DNA from: Lachnospiraceae bacterium
GTDB taxonomy: Bacteria; Bacillota; Clostridia; Lachnospirales; Lachnospiraceae
Assembly: GCA_024694055.1 (NCBI GenBank)
Contig: JAILKC010000052.1
Span: 1-64,000 of the forward strand
Direction: 5' to 3'
DNA: 64,000 bases
How positions within the stretch are numbered: the first letter of the stretch is position 1; every line of letters begins with the position of its first letter. The notes beneath the pieces are model-generated. The model searched no databases, was not told the origin of the DNA, and saw nothing but the letters and a program-made list of their open reading frames with translations. A program made the position numbers and the translations under genes. Shown here piece by piece: positions 50,558-60,925 of the stretch.

Positions 50558-51031
50558 ATGCTTGACAGATATCTTAAGATTCTAAGTGAGAGCCTTGATA
50601 AGAAGGCGGATATTTTGAAAAATATTGAGAGACTCAGTAAGGAGCAGAGTGAGCTGATAGACAATGATGCGACATATGAGGATATAGATGCCAATATGGA
50701 TGCCAAGGATGCGCTTATCAGCGAGATAATCAAGCTTGATGAGGGCTTTGAGGCTATGTATGACAATATTAAGAGTTCACTTAATGAAAGCCCCCGGGAG
50801 CATAAGGATCAGATAGCGGATATTCAGGAGAAGATCAGAACGGTAATGGGACTTGGCGCTTCCATAGAAGCTATAGAAGCCCGCAATAAAGACAGAATGG
50901 AGAAGCGCTTCGCAGAGGAAAAGAGGACTTTACAGGATGCGCGTAAGGTCTCCACAGCGGCATATGACTACTATAAGGTTACCAACAAGCTTAATGTTGT
51001 TACGCCGCAGTTTATGGATAAGAAGAAATAA
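50558..51031 (+). CDS. Coiled-coil protein, possible FlgN/FliT-type flagellar chaperone
   Basis: Helical charged protein adjacent to fliS; family membership weak. Confidence 0.5.
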   Translation: MLDRYLKILSESLDKKADILKNIERLSKEQSELIDNDATYEDIDANMDAKDALISEIIKLDEGFEAMYDNIKSSLNESPREHKDQIADIQEKIRTVMGLGASIEAIEARNKDRMEKRFAEEKRTLQDARKVSTAAYDYYKVTNKLNVVTPQFMDKKK

Positions 51032-51069
51032 TGGGGTAAGCAAGGGTTACAAATGTAAGGAGGGGTAGC

Positions 51070-51978
51070 GTGAAGATACAACAGCTTAGCGGCGGACTGG
51101 CCAGCCAGGTCTTTCAGTATGTGTTTTTAAGATGCGGTGAGATGGCTGACAGCAGTCACAAATGGTATCTGGATGATTCGGCATATTTTTCCGGCAATGT
51201 ATATAACGGATATGAGCTTGAGAAGGTGTTTGGGGTAAAGCCGAAGTTGCTCAGTCGTTTTTTTGAACCGGATGTATGGAGTGAATATGTTGAGCTTAAA
51301 GCCAAAGGCATGAGTATCCCCGAGATGTTTTTGAAGTGCGGTGAGGATATTGTCATGTATGCCGAGACGGATGACTATATGATGACTAATCCATTCTCGG
51401 GAGAGGTATTCCGTATGGAACCGGTGGGTCCGTTCTATCCGGATATACTCAATCTCAATGCGGACAATCTATACTATCACGGCACGTGGATAGATGAGAA
51501 CTGGTTTGAACTCCATAAGGATATATTCCTTGATGAACTTAAGTTTCCGGAGATCACAGGCAAGCAGGCCTGTAAGTATCTTAAACAGATAGATGATTGC
51601 TATGCCGTGGCACTCCATATCAGACGCGGAGATTATCTGGATCTTGGTATCAACCTTGAGACCACCTATTACAGGGAGGCTTTGGAGAAACTTGCAGATT
51701 ATCGTAAGGATTATGAACTCTTCGTATTCTCAGATGATCTGTATTGGTGCAATCAGCATTCGGGTGAACTCGGACTTCAGTTCGCACCGAAAGTGACATA
51801 TGTGTCAGGTAACTTCGGCAAGGAGAGTTATGTGGATCTTCAGTTGATGAGCAGATGCAAGGGACTGATCATGGCCAACAGCGCTTTTTCATATCTGTCT
51901 GCTCTGCTCAACAGGGAACTTGACTTCTGTGTGGGACCAGACAAGACGGATCTTGAGTTTGAGGATATCAAAAGATAA
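51070..51978 (+). CDS. Glycosyltransferase family 11 (alpha-1,2-fucosyltransferase-like)
   Basis: N-terminal LSGGLASQVFQYVF and VALHIRRGDYL; GTG start after aaggagg. Confidence 0.8.
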   Translation: MKIQQLSGGLASQVFQYVFLRCGEMADSSHKWYLDDSAYFSGNVYNGYELEKVFGVKPKLLSRFFEPDVWSEYVELKAKGMSIPEMFLKCGEDIVMYAETDDYMMTNPFSGEVFRMEPVGPFYPDILNLNADNLYYHGTWIDENWFELHKDIFLDELKFPEITGKQACKYLKQIDDCYAVALHIRRGDYLDLGINLETTYYREALEKLADYRKDYELFVFSDDLYWCNQHSGELGLQFAPKVTYVSGNFGKESYVDLQLMSRCKGLIMANSAFSYLSALLNRELDFCVGPDKTDLEFEDIKR

Positions 51979-52026
51979 GAGGGAGAGTGTGAGCAGACTT
52001 ATATCTGCCATAGTGGATAAGGAAAT

Positions 52027-53169
52027 ATGAGATACGATTATTTGATAGTTGGAGCGGGACTGTATGGTGCAGTCTTTGCGCATGAATTAAAGAAAGCGGG
52101 CAGCAGTTGCCTTGTAATAGATAAAAGAGAGCATATCGCGGGCAACGTATACACCGAGAATATGTCAGGGATCAATGTCCATATGTATGGCGCCCATATT
52201 TTCCATACGAGTAATAAGAGGGTATGGCAGTATGTAGGGCAGTTCGCTGAATTCAATAATTATATCAATTCACCTGTGGCAGTGTATGGAGATGAGCTTT
52301 ACAATCTTCCCTTCAATATGAATACGTTCCATGGACTGTGGGGCGTCAAGACTCCCGAGCAGGCGAGGCGCAAGCTTGATGAGGAGATAGCTTCGGCAAG
52401 GGAACTTTTGGGAGACGGAGAACCGGCCAACCTTGAACAGCAGGCATTAAGACTTGTGGGACGTGACATATACGAGAAGCTTATCAAGGGTTATACGGAG
52501 AAACAGTGGGGAAGAGACTGCACGGACCTTCCTGCTTTTATCATCCGCAGGCTTCCCGTGAGATTCACATACGATAACAATTACTTTAATGACAGATATC
52601 AGGGCATACCCATGGGAGGCTATACCGGTATAGTAGAGAAACTGCTTGATGGGATCCCTGTCAGACTTGGGTGCTCGTACAAGGAGTTTAGGGCAGAATG
52701 TGAAGCTAAGGGATCAGAGGCGGATACTTTTGCCAAGATACTGTATACCGGTATGATCGATGAGTTCTATGACTACAGATTCGGCGAGCTCGAATACAGG
52801 ACTCTTAAATTTGAGACCGAGATGCTTACGGGCGTTGAGAACTACCAAGGCAATGCCGTGGTGAATTATACCGAGAGGCAGATTCCTTATACACGCATAA
52901 TCGAGCACAAGCATTTTGAATATGAAAAAAGTCCCGATACGGTCATCACAAAGGAGTATCCGGGTAAGTGGAGCAAGGGAGACGAGCCTTATTATCCGGT
53001 AAATGATGAGCGCAACAGCGCTTTGTACGAAAAGTATAAAGAACTGGCAGATTCCGAACGTGACATCATATTCGGAGGTCGGCTCGGACAGTATAAATAC
53101 TACGACATGGATAAGGTTATTGAGGCTGCGCTTGATGCGGCAGATAAGGAGATAGAGGGCCTGATGTAA
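52027..53169 (+). CDS. glf: UDP-galactopyranose mutase
   Basis: YLIVGAGLYGAVFAHELKKAG; YGAHIFHTSNKRVWQYV; GYTEKQWGRDCTDLPAFIIRRLPVRFTYDNNYFNDRYQGIPMGGYT. Confidence 0.95.
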   Translation: MRYDYLIVGAGLYGAVFAHELKKAGSSCLVIDKREHIAGNVYTENMSGINVHMYGAHIFHTSNKRVWQYVGQFAEFNNYINSPVAVYGDELYNLPFNMNTFHGLWGVKTPEQARRKLDEEIASARELLGDGEPANLEQQALRLVGRDIYEKLIKGYTEKQWGRDCTDLPAFIIRRLPVRFTYDNNYFNDRYQGIPMGGYTGIVEKLLDGIPVRLGCSYKEFRAECEAKGSEADTFAKILYTGMIDEFYDYRFGELEYRTLKFETEMLTGVENYQGNAVVNYTERQIPYTRIIEHKHFEYEKSPDTVITKEYPGKWSKGDEPYYPVNDERNSALYEKYKELADSERDIIFGGRLGQYKYYDMDKVIEAALDAADKEIEGLM

Positions 53170-55340
53170 TGTCGGACCCGAGGGATATTATGCTGAACAG
53201 AAGAGACAATACACCCAATGTGGTCATAAGGGAAAAAGTCAGCGGACTTGGCAATCAGCATATCAATTTTGTACCCATGGATATGATCAACGGCTATGAG
53301 GTCAGACCCGGATTCTATGAGATCAACGGCGCGACGGTCATTCCGGGTGGTATCAACTTTACCATTCATTCCAACCAGGCGACAAGTTGTGAACTGTGGC
53401 TTTTTAAACGCAAAGAGAAGGAGCCTTTTGTTAAGCTTCCTTTTCCTGACAATTACAAGATAGGCAACTGCTATTCCATGATCGTATTCGGCGTGGAACA
53501 GGAGAATCTTGAGTATGCCTATGTGATGGACGGGCCATATGACGAGAAGAGGGGGCTTCTCTTTAACAGGGAGAACATACTTCTTGATCCCTATGCCAAG
53601 GCTGTAGCCGGGCTGCGTGAGTGGGGACTTGAAGGAACGGCTCCTGAGTATTCCGGATATCGCGGAAGAGTTGTAAGAGATGATTTCGATTGGGGCGATA
53701 CCAAGCAGCTTCATACTCCGATAGAGGATGTCATCATATATGAACTGCATGTCAGAGGTTTTACACGGGATGATTCTTCGGGAGTTGAGTTCCCCGGGAC
53801 ATTTGACGGTATCAGACAGAAGATTCCTTATCTTAAGGAACTTGGCATTACAGCGGTAGAACTCATGCCCATCTTTGAGTTTGATGAGATGCATGATGCA
53901 AGAGAGTATAACGGCAGAACGCTCATGGACTATTGGGGCTATAATACCGTTAATTATTTCTCGCCCAACACGGCCTACAGTTCAAGACCTGAATATAACA
54001 GAGAGGGTAACGAACTTAAGAGACTCATCAAACTTTTAAAAGAGAATGAGATAGAGGTATACCTTGATGTGGTGTTCAATCATACCGCTGAGGGTAATGA
54101 ACACGGTCCGATATTCTCCTTTAAGGGAATGGACAACAATATCTACTATATGCTCACTCCCGACGGATATTATTATAATTTCTCGGGGTGTGGCAATACA
54201 CTTAACTGCAATCATCCTATCGTGAGGCAGTTCATATGTGACTGTCTGCGTCACTGGGTAATAGCATACAGAATAGACGGATTCAGATTCGATCTGGCTT
54301 CAATACTCGGACGTAATGAAGACGGTGCGCCGCTTAGCAAGCCGCCGTTACTTGAACTTTTGGCTTTTGATCCCATACTTGGCAACGTCAAGCTGATCGC
54401 AGAGGCATGGGACGCCGGCGGCATGTATCAGGTGGGCAGTTTCCCTTCGTGGAATCGATGGATGGAATGGAACGGTAAATACAGGGATGATGTCAGATCA
54501 TTCCTTAAAGGCGATGACCGCATGGAACAGGCTGCGGCCAATCGTATCTCGGGATCACCCGACATATACGGCGGCAATACGAGAGGACATTTTGCTTCGG
54601 TCAATTTCATTACCTGTCATGACGGATTTACAATGCATGACCTCTATTCATATAATTACAAGCATAATGAGGACAACGGCTGGAACAATACCGACGGAAC
54701 CAATGACAATTACAGCTGGAACTGCGGATTTGAAGGCGAGACGGATGACCCCGAAGTGCTCTCCGTGCGTACCAGGCTTATCAAGAATGCCTTTGTGACA
54801 CTTATGCTATCCAGAGGTATTCCGATGTTCCTTGCCGGTGATGAATTCTGTAATACACAGTTTGGCAATAACAATGCATACTGTCAGGACAATATCATCT
54901 CATGGCTTGACTGGTCGCTGCTTGATAAGAATCATTCCATGTTCACATTTGCACAGTACATGATATGGTACAGACAGCAGCACAGAGTTGTGAGGATCGA
55001 TACGGAGAAATGTTCGATGAACTATCCTTGTATCAGTCAGCATGGATTGCAGCCTTTCTGGACGGACTATAACGGCGGACATCATTATGTCGGGATCATG
55101 TATGCCGGCAAGAATAAAAATGGCAAAGATGAGCTGGTATATCTGGCTATCAATGCATACTGGCATGAACAGACCGTTACTCTTCCGGCTGCACCGGAGG
55201 GTATGCACTTCTACCTGATGATAGATACCAACCGTGAAATGAGTGTTGTTCAGGACATGGTGGAGCTTAACGGAGTGTTTACGATACCGCCCCGTACGGT
55301 ATTTGTACTGGAAGCATTTCCAATACTTGTGGAGGAGTAG
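53169..55340 (+). CDS. Glycogen debranching enzyme GlgX/isoamylase-type (GH13)
   Basis: DVIIYELHVRGFTRD; VYLDVVFNHTAEGNEHGP; YRIDGFRFDLASILGR; LIAEAWDAGGMYQVG; FITCHDGFTMHDLYSYNYKHNEDNG. Confidence 0.93.
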   Translation: MSDPRDIMLNRRDNTPNVVIREKVSGLGNQHINFVPMDMINGYEVRPGFYEINGATVIPGGINFTIHSNQATSCELWLFKRKEKEPFVKLPFPDNYKIGNCYSMIVFGVEQENLEYAYVMDGPYDEKRGLLFNRENILLDPYAKAVAGLREWGLEGTAPEYSGYRGRVVRDDFDWGDTKQLHTPIEDVIIYELHVRGFTRDDSSGVEFPGTFDGIRQKIPYLKELGITAVELMPIFEFDEMHDAREYNGRTLMDYWGYNTVNYFSPNTAYSSRPEYNREGNELKRLIKLLKENEIEVYLDVVFNHTAEGNEHGPIFSFKGMDNNIYYMLTPDGYYYNFSGCGNTLNCNHPIVRQFICDCLRHWVIAYRIDGFRFDLASILGRNEDGAPLSKPPLLELLAFDPILGNVKLIAEAWDAGGMYQVGSFPSWNRWMEWNGKYRDDVRSFLKGDDRMEQAAANRISGSPDIYGGNTRGHFASVNFITCHDGFTMHDLYSYNYKHNEDNGWNNTDGTNDNYSWNCGFEGETDDPEVLSVRTRLIKNAFVTLMLSRGIPMFLAGDEFCNTQFGNNNAYCQDNIISWLDWSLLDKNHSMFTFAQYMIWYRQQHRVVRIDTEKCSMNYPCISQHGLQPFWTDYNGGHHYVGIMYAGKNKNGKDELVYLAINAYWHEQTVTLPAAPEGMHFYLMIDTNREMSVVQDMVELNGVFTIPPRTVFVLEAFPILVEE

Positions 55341-55604
55341 GAGGCTGACCACAAGATGATGAATTGCACAAATTGTTTGAATTTACTGCGTTTGTGGAAC
55401 TTTTGAGATATCATATCTTTTGTCACAAAAGGTGTTGACGGCTTGACATTTAGGTGATAAGGTAAGATTGTACTATAATGTATTATACCCTAGGTGTAGT
55501 ATCTGGGTGACAGTATGAACAGTACAACCTACATAAGCGAATATGTACTTTTGCTCATACAGGGATAGTATGACTCTAATCATGGAAGAAAGGAGGAGCA
55601 GGGT

Positions 55605-56969
55605 ATGGCATATTCAGCGGCACTTAATACCGTCTACAATCAATATCTAACTACATATGCACCGAAGAAGAGCGATACCCGCTATGACACTCATAAGCGC
55701 AGTGAGCTTAAGGGTATCACGAATTCCATGGTGAAGGTCAATAAGGATGCTCCTCTTTATAAGTTGGACACCTCTCCCGAATCCCGTGAATATATAATTG
55801 GACTCAAGGAAGAATCGAGGATATTGCAGAATACCATTATGTCTTCTATCGGCAGTGCCGAATACGGAGATATCAATGGTAAGATTGCATATTCTTCAGA
55901 TGAAGGCATTGCTACGGCCAGATACGTGGGAGATGAGAACAGTAGTCTTACCATGGATACCGAAGTCGGTGAGGATGGCTCTGTAAGTTATGTACAGAGA
56001 GAAGTTCCCGAATACAGCATTGAAGTACAGTCGCTTGCATCGGCTCAGGTCAATAAGGGCAAGTTCCTTCCGATGGACAGCCTTGGAATAGAACCCGGTG
56101 ACTACAGTTTTGATATGATCGTAGGCGGGCAGGGATATGAGTTCCAATATACGATAAGAGAAGATGACACCAATTTTGATATACAGAACAGATTAAGCCG
56201 ACTGATCAACAATTCCGGCATACATCTGAATTCCGTTGTGGAAGAAGATGGAGAGGGCAATGCCAGCCTCCGTATCGAATCTGCACAGGTAGGTATACAT
56301 TATGGCGAGAGTAGCAGAGTGTTCGATATCAAGGATCCGACCGACAGGATATCCGGCTCGGGATCTGTTGAGTACTTTGGTCTTGATTATGTGGCAAGGG
56401 AAGCATCCAATGCACACTTTATCGTGAACGGCATCGAGGCAAGTTCCGCTTCCAATACATTTATATTAGAAAAGAACTATGAGATCACACTTAATGGCGT
56501 AAGCCCTGCAGAGGGTGTGACGACCTCTGTGGGAGTCAAGCCCGATACTGAGGCTGCTGTGGACAATATCAGCAATCTGATCGGTGGATATAATGACTTC
56601 ATGCGTGCGATCAATGCATACAAGGATGTACAGAGCAAGAGCCTGTCTTTGGCAGGTGAGATGCAGGGCATAGCAGGACTGTACAGCGCGGGCATGGATG
56701 AGATGGGTATCACACTTGGTGAAGACGGTACCATGGAGATAGACAGGGACAAGCTTGGATCGGCTATGGCTTCCGAGGATTCAGGGAAGTCTGTCAATAT
56801 GCTTAAGGAATTCTCCAATGCGGTTATGCGTAAGAGCAGACAGGTATCACTCAATCCCGTTTCTTACATTAATAAGACAGTGGTAGAGTATAAGAATCCG
56901 GGCAAGACGTTCTCCAATCCTTATACGGCCAGTGCATACGCCGGACTGATGTTCAATTCATATTGCTGA
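55605..56969 (+). CDS. FliD-like (hook-associated protein 2-like) protein outside the flagellar operon
   Basis: VPEYSIEVQSLASAQVNKGKFLP, NFDIQNRLSRLINNSGIHLNSVVEEDGEGNASLRIESAQVG, LIGGYNDFMRAINA resemble FliD N/C regions; divergent termini. Confidence 0.6.
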   Translation: MAYSAALNTVYNQYLTTYAPKKSDTRYDTHKRSELKGITNSMVKVNKDAPLYKLDTSPESREYIIGLKEESRILQNTIMSSIGSAEYGDINGKIAYSSDEGIATARYVGDENSSLTMDTEVGEDGSVSYVQREVPEYSIEVQSLASAQVNKGKFLPMDSLGIEPGDYSFDMIVGGQGYEFQYTIREDDTNFDIQNRLSRLINNSGIHLNSVVEEDGEGNASLRIESAQVGIHYGESSRVFDIKDPTDRISGSGSVEYFGLDYVAREASNAHFIVNGIEASSASNTFILEKNYEITLNGVSPAEGVTTSVGVKPDTEAAVDNISNLIGGYNDFMRAINAYKDVQSKSLSLAGEMQGIAGLYSAGMDEMGITLGEDGTMEIDRDKLGSAMASEDSGKSVNMLKEFSNAVMRKSRQVSLNPVSYINKTVVEYKNPGKTFSNPYTASAYAGLMFNSYC

Positions 56970-57021
56970 TACCCGAAAGTACATTTGCGAAATAATATAT
57001 ATAATATATAGAAAAAAGATG

Positions 57022-57050
57022 TTGACGGCTTACAGATGCTGTGCTATATT
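57022..57050 (+). promoter_or_regulatory. Sigma-A promoter for rpmG-secE-nusG
   Basis: TTGACG-N17-TATATT. Confidence 0.65.
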
Positions 57051-57110
57051 GTACAGGCAAGACGTGACGTCTTTTTTTTGTGCATTGAATATGAAAGGAA
57101 GTAGATCAAT

Positions 57111-57260
57111 ATGCGTACCAAGATAACATTGGCATGTACAGAGTGCAAGCAGCGCAATTACAATACCACTAAGGATAAGAAGACACATCCCGACAGGATG
57201 GAGACCAAGAAGTATTGTAGATTCTGTAAGGCACATACATTACATAAGGAGACAAAGTAA
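57111..57260 (+). CDS. rpmG: 50S ribosomal protein L33
   Basis: Translated by eye: [49 protein letters not shown]; absent from ORF list (too short). Confidence 0.95.
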   Translation: MRTKITLACTECKQRNYNTTKDKKTHPDRMETKKYCRFCKAHTLHKETK

Positions 57261-57457
57261 TGGCAGATTCTGTTAAGGAAAATAAGCCTAGCTTTTTCGA
57301 CGGTGTCAAGGCTGAATGGAATAAGATAGTATGGCCGGACAAGGAACAGCTCACGAAGCAGACGGTTGCGGTCATAGCAGTGACGATAGTTTTGGGTATA
57401 GTCATAGCATTGCTGGATACAGGATTGCAGTATGGCGTTAATCTGTTGTCAATGTAA
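57260..57457 (+). CDS. secE: Preprotein translocase subunit SecE
   Basis: FFDGVKAEWNKIVWPDKEQLTKQTVAVIAVTIVLGIVIALLDTGLQYGV. Confidence 0.95.
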   Translation: MADSVKENKPSFFDGVKAEWNKIVWPDKEQLTKQTVAVIAVTIVLGIVIALLDTGLQYGVNLLSM

Positions 57458-57481
57458 GATATTTTAGGATGAGGTTTTGAT

Positions 57482-58000
57482 ATGGCAGAAGCTAATTGGT
57501 ATGTTGCTCATACCTATTCGGGATATGAGAATAAAGTTAAGGCCGATCTTGATAAGACCATTGCCAATCGCGGACTTGAGGATCAGATCCTTGAGGTGCG
57601 TGTTCCCATGCAGGAAGTAGTGGAGATGAAGAACGGTGCCCGTAAGACTGTGCAGAAGAAGCTTTTCCCAGGTTATGTACTTATCAACATGATCATGAAC
57701 GATGAGACATGGTATGTTGTGAGGAATACCAGAGGAGTCACAGGTTTCGTGGGACCGGGAAGCAAGCCTGTTCCACTTTCGGATGCGGAGATGAAGCCGC
57801 TTGGTATCAAGACAGAGAATGTTACCATCGACTTTGTGGAAGGCGATACCATCGTGGTTGTTGCAGGCCCTTGGAAGGATACGGTCGGTGCGGTTACTCG
57901 TATAGATTACAGCAAGCAGACCGCCACCATCAATGTAGAACTGTTCGGCAGAGAGACACCTGTCGAGATCAGTTTCGAAGAAGTGCGTAAGCTTTTATAA
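57482..58000 (+). CDS. nusG: Transcription termination/antitermination protein NusG
   Basis: WYVAHTYSGYENKVKADL; KLFPGYVLINMIMNDETWYVVRNTRGVTGFVG. Confidence 0.97.
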   Translation: MAEANWYVAHTYSGYENKVKADLDKTIANRGLEDQILEVRVPMQEVVEMKNGARKTVQKKLFPGYVLINMIMNDETWYVVRNTRGVTGFVGPGSKPVPLSDAEMKPLGIKTENVTIDFVEGDTIVVVAGPWKDTVGAVTRIDYSKQTATINVELFGRETPVEISFEEVRKLL

Positions 58001-58019
58001 AAGTTTGACCTTTTATGAA

Positions 58020-58056
58020 GCTTCAAGTGGAAGGGTACCTATAACCCGTACCACGC
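58020..58056 (+). promoter_or_regulatory. Candidate L1-binding autoregulatory leader upstream of rplK
   Basis: aGTGGaaGGGTacctataACCCgtaCCAC stem with internal loop, resembling L1 targets. Confidence 0.45.
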
Positions 58057-58093
58057 ATATATTATCAATATATTTTTATAGGAGGAAGCCATC

Positions 58094-58519
58094 ATGGCAA
58101 AGAAAGTAGAAGGTTACATTAAGTTGCAGATTCCCGCCGGCAAGGCAACACCGGCACCCCCGGTTGGACCCGCTCTTGGTCAGCACGGTGTTAACATCGT
58201 TGAGTTTACCAAGCAGTTCAACGCAGTAACAGCAGATAAGGGTGATATGATCATTCCTGTTGTTATCACAGTATATGCTGACAGAAGTTTCAGCTTCATC
58301 ACCAAGACACCTCCGGCAGCCGTATTACTTAAGAAGGCTTGTAATATCAAGTCAGGCTCAGGTGTACCGAACAAGACTAAGGTCGCTACAATCTCTAAGG
58401 ATAAGGTAAGAGAGATCGCAGAGCTCAAGATGCCTGACCTTAATGCTGCATCTATTGAGGCAGCTATGAGCATGATAGCAGGTACAGCAAGAAGTATGGG
58501 TATAACGGTAGAGGACTGA
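58094..58519 (+). CDS. rplK: 50S ribosomal protein L11
   Basis: [35 protein letters not shown]. Confidence 0.98.
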   Translation: MAKKVEGYIKLQIPAGKATPAPPVGPALGQHGVNIVEFTKQFNAVTADKGDMIIPVVITVYADRSFSFITKTPPAAVLLKKACNIKSGSGVPNKTKVATISKDKVREIAELKMPDLNAASIEAAMSMIAGTARSMGITVED

Positions 58520-58535
58520 TTTAGGAGGTGAGCGA

Positions 58536-59225
58536 ATGAAGCACGGTAAGAAATATAGCGAGGCTGCTAAATTAGTAGATCGCGCAGTACAGTATGAGCC
58601 CGCAGAGGCTATAGGAATAGTTAAGAAGACAGCCAGCGCCAAGTTCGATGAGACTGTGGAGCTGCACATCAGAACAGGTTGCGACGGACGTCATGCAGAT
58701 CAGCAGATCCGCGGCGCCGTAGTACTTCCCAACGGAACAGGTAAGACTGTAAGAGTTTTGGTTTTTGCCAAGGGTACAAAGCTTGACGAGGCACAGGCAG
58801 CAGGTGCTGACTTTGTCGGCGGTGAAGAGCTCATCCCCAAGATCCAGAACGACGGTTGGTTTGAGTTCGATGTAGTAGTTGCTACACCCGATATGATGGG
58901 CGTTGTAGGACGTCTTGGTAAGGTACTCGGACCTAAGGGTCTTATGCCCAATCCTAAGGCAGGAACGGTTACAATGGATGTAGCCAAGGCCGTAGAGGAT
59001 ATCAAAGCAGGTAAGATCGAGTATCGTCTTGATAAAGCCAATATCATCCACGTACCGGTTGGTAAGGCATCATTCAGCGAGGAGCAGCTTACACAGAATT
59101 ACGAGGCACTTATGTCTGCAATCCTTAAGGCTAAGCCCGCTGCACTTAAGGGTCAGTACCTTAAGAGCATCACACTCGCATGCACGATGGGCCCCGGCGT
59201 GAAGATATCTACAGCAAAGTATTAA
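58536..59225 (+). CDS. rplA: 50S ribosomal protein L1
   Basis: [42 protein letters not shown]. Confidence 0.98.
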   Translation: MKHGKKYSEAAKLVDRAVQYEPAEAIGIVKKTASAKFDETVELHIRTGCDGRHADQQIRGAVVLPNGTGKTVRVLVFAKGTKLDEAQAAGADFVGGEELIPKIQNDGWFEFDVVVATPDMMGVVGRLGKVLGPKGLMPNPKAGTVTMDVAKAVEDIKAGKIEYRLDKANIIHVPVGKASFSEEQLTQNYEALMSAILKAKPAALKGQYLKSITLACTMGPGVKISTAKY

Positions 59226-59240
59226 TATTTGCAAAGTTTC

Positions 59241-59270
59241 GGACCGACACATATGTGTCGGTCCTTTTTA
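59241..59270 (+). terminator. Rho-independent terminator after rplA
   Basis: GGACCGACACATATGTGTCGGTCC then ttttta. Confidence 0.92.
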
Positions 59271-59366
59271 TTTAATATGAAGATCTGAGAGACCTCATAT
59301 TAAACAATAAACGGGACAGATCCCGGGATGTTGTCATCATGGGAAGAATGGGATAATATTACATAT

Positions 59367-60638
59367 ATGAATAAAGGCAGAAAAAAACCGAATCTCATAT
59401 TGATATTTTTGCTGACACTTACGCTTACGATAGGAGCGGGAGTGGGAGTTTTGTATGTGGTTACAATTCACAGAGGACAAAGTGAACCGGAGGCCACCGA
59501 CAGAGATCGCGACAACGGGCAGGCGGTTGCGCAGGTATATGATATAGAAGACAGTTCGGAGGCCGAAAAAGAAGAGCAGTCTGTGGATGAAGAGCCGGTG
59601 GACAACTCAAAATATGGCAAGATACTTGCTGATGAAGAGTATTGCGCAGAGAATAGGATATATGCCATAGATGCCGGGTATGATGATGAAGTAAGCCTGC
59701 TTTTTGCCGGGGATATATCTTTTGCCGACGGATATGCCAATATGGAGACCCTTAAACAAAGAGGAGGGGAAATCGCCGCGGCCTTTGATGACAATACGCT
59801 TGAGATAATGCAGTCTGCGGATATTTTTATGGTGAACAATGAATTCACCTACACAAGCAGGGGAACACCCACGGAAGAGAAAGCGTTCACGTTCAGAGGC
59901 AATCCGGATTACGTGAGATATTTAAAGGATATCGGAGCTGATGTGGTGTCAGTGGCCAATAATCATGTCTATGATTATGGAGAGGTATCCCTTCTTGATA
60001 CGCTTGATACACTTGAAGGCGCCGGCGTACCATATGTGGGTGCCGGACGCAATATCGATGAGGCAGTTAAGCCGGTATACTTCATTGTCAACGATATCAA
60101 GATCGCATTGGTATCGGCTACGCAGATAGAGAGACTGGATAACCCCGATACAAAGGGAGCGACAGCGGACAGTGCGGGTACTTTCAGGTGCTGGAACAAT
60201 GACAGGATATATGATGTGATAAAGGATGCAGCTGCGCAGAGTGACTATGTGGTGGCTTACATCCATTGGGGTACTGAGAATGAAGAGATACCCGACTGGG
60301 CGCAGGATAAGATGGCACCGAAACTGGCAGAGGCGGGAGCGGATCTCATAATAGGAGACCATCCGCATATTCTGCAAAAGATAGGATATATAGGAAGTAC
60401 GCCTATCATATACAGCCTGGGCAATTATTGGTTTAACAGCAAGACTCTGGATACAGGTCTTTTAGAAGTCACACTTGATACAGAGGGCCATACCAATACG
60501 GTGAGATTTATTCCTGCCATTCAGTCCGGTTGTCGCACTGTTGTGGTAAACGGCGCGGAAGCCGAGAGGGTTCTTGATCACATGCGCGAACTCTCCGGTG
60601 GAGTGACTATAGACAGTGAGGGATATATACATAAATAG
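59367..60638 (+). CDS. CapA family protein (metallophosphatase-like, poly-gamma-glutamate capsule type)
   Basis: LLFAGDISFADGY; VNNEFTYTSRGTPTEEKAFTFRGNP; VSVANNHVYDYG; YIHWGTENEEIPDWAQDKMA; IIGDHPHILQK; N-terminal TM. Confidence 0.9.
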   Translation: MNKGRKKPNLILIFLLTLTLTIGAGVGVLYVVTIHRGQSEPEATDRDRDNGQAVAQVYDIEDSSEAEKEEQSVDEEPVDNSKYGKILADEEYCAENRIYAIDAGYDDEVSLLFAGDISFADGYANMETLKQRGGEIAAAFDDNTLEIMQSADIFMVNNEFTYTSRGTPTEEKAFTFRGNPDYVRYLKDIGADVVSVANNHVYDYGEVSLLDTLDTLEGAGVPYVGAGRNIDEAVKPVYFIVNDIKIALVSATQIERLDNPDTKGATADSAGTFRCWNNDRIYDVIKDAAAQSDYVVAYIHWGTENEEIPDWAQDKMAPKLAEAGADLIIGDHPHILQKIGYIGSTPIIYSLGNYWFNSKTLDTGLLEVTLDTEGHTNTVRFIPAIQSGCRTVVVNGAEAERVLDHMRELSGGVTIDSEGYIHK

Positions 60639-60683
60639 AGCCCGTGTTTTGTGACAATATATGTGAAAATACGAAAAAATGTC

Positions 60684-60713
60684 TTGACACGTGAGTCTGA
60701 CACATGCTATTAT
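60684..60713 (+). promoter_or_regulatory. Sigma-A promoter for rplJL
   Basis: TTGACA-N18-TATTAT. Confidence 0.65.
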
Positions 60714-60719
60714 TGCAAG

Positions 60720-60900
60720 GTCGTTCGGGTTAAACCCGTATGATGAGCCGAAGACAGCAGGTAGGATACCTTATGGCTATCCTCTAACGAGTTCGCCTGC
60801 CGAGGAATGAAGAGAACGTTTTACGAGATATGATTCGCTTTGATTCCTTCTGTCTTATGGCAGGAGGTTTTTTCGTAGGAAGATATACCATCCTCATTCG
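60720..60900 (+). ncRNA. Ribosomal protein L10 leader (attenuator-type leader of rplJL)
   Basis: ccgaagacagcaggtag...cgcctgccgaggaatgaagagaacg followed by ccttctgtc-ttat-ggcaggagg-tttttt attenuator, upstream of rplJ. Confidence 0.85.
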
Positions 60901-60925
60901 GTAAAATCTAACAGGAGGAGAGAAT

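Noticed and set aside
55435-55479. Sigma-A promoter TTGACG/TTGACA with TATAAT upstream of the FliD-like gene
   Set aside because: No combination of these boxes gives a 16-18 bp spacer; not called as a promoter
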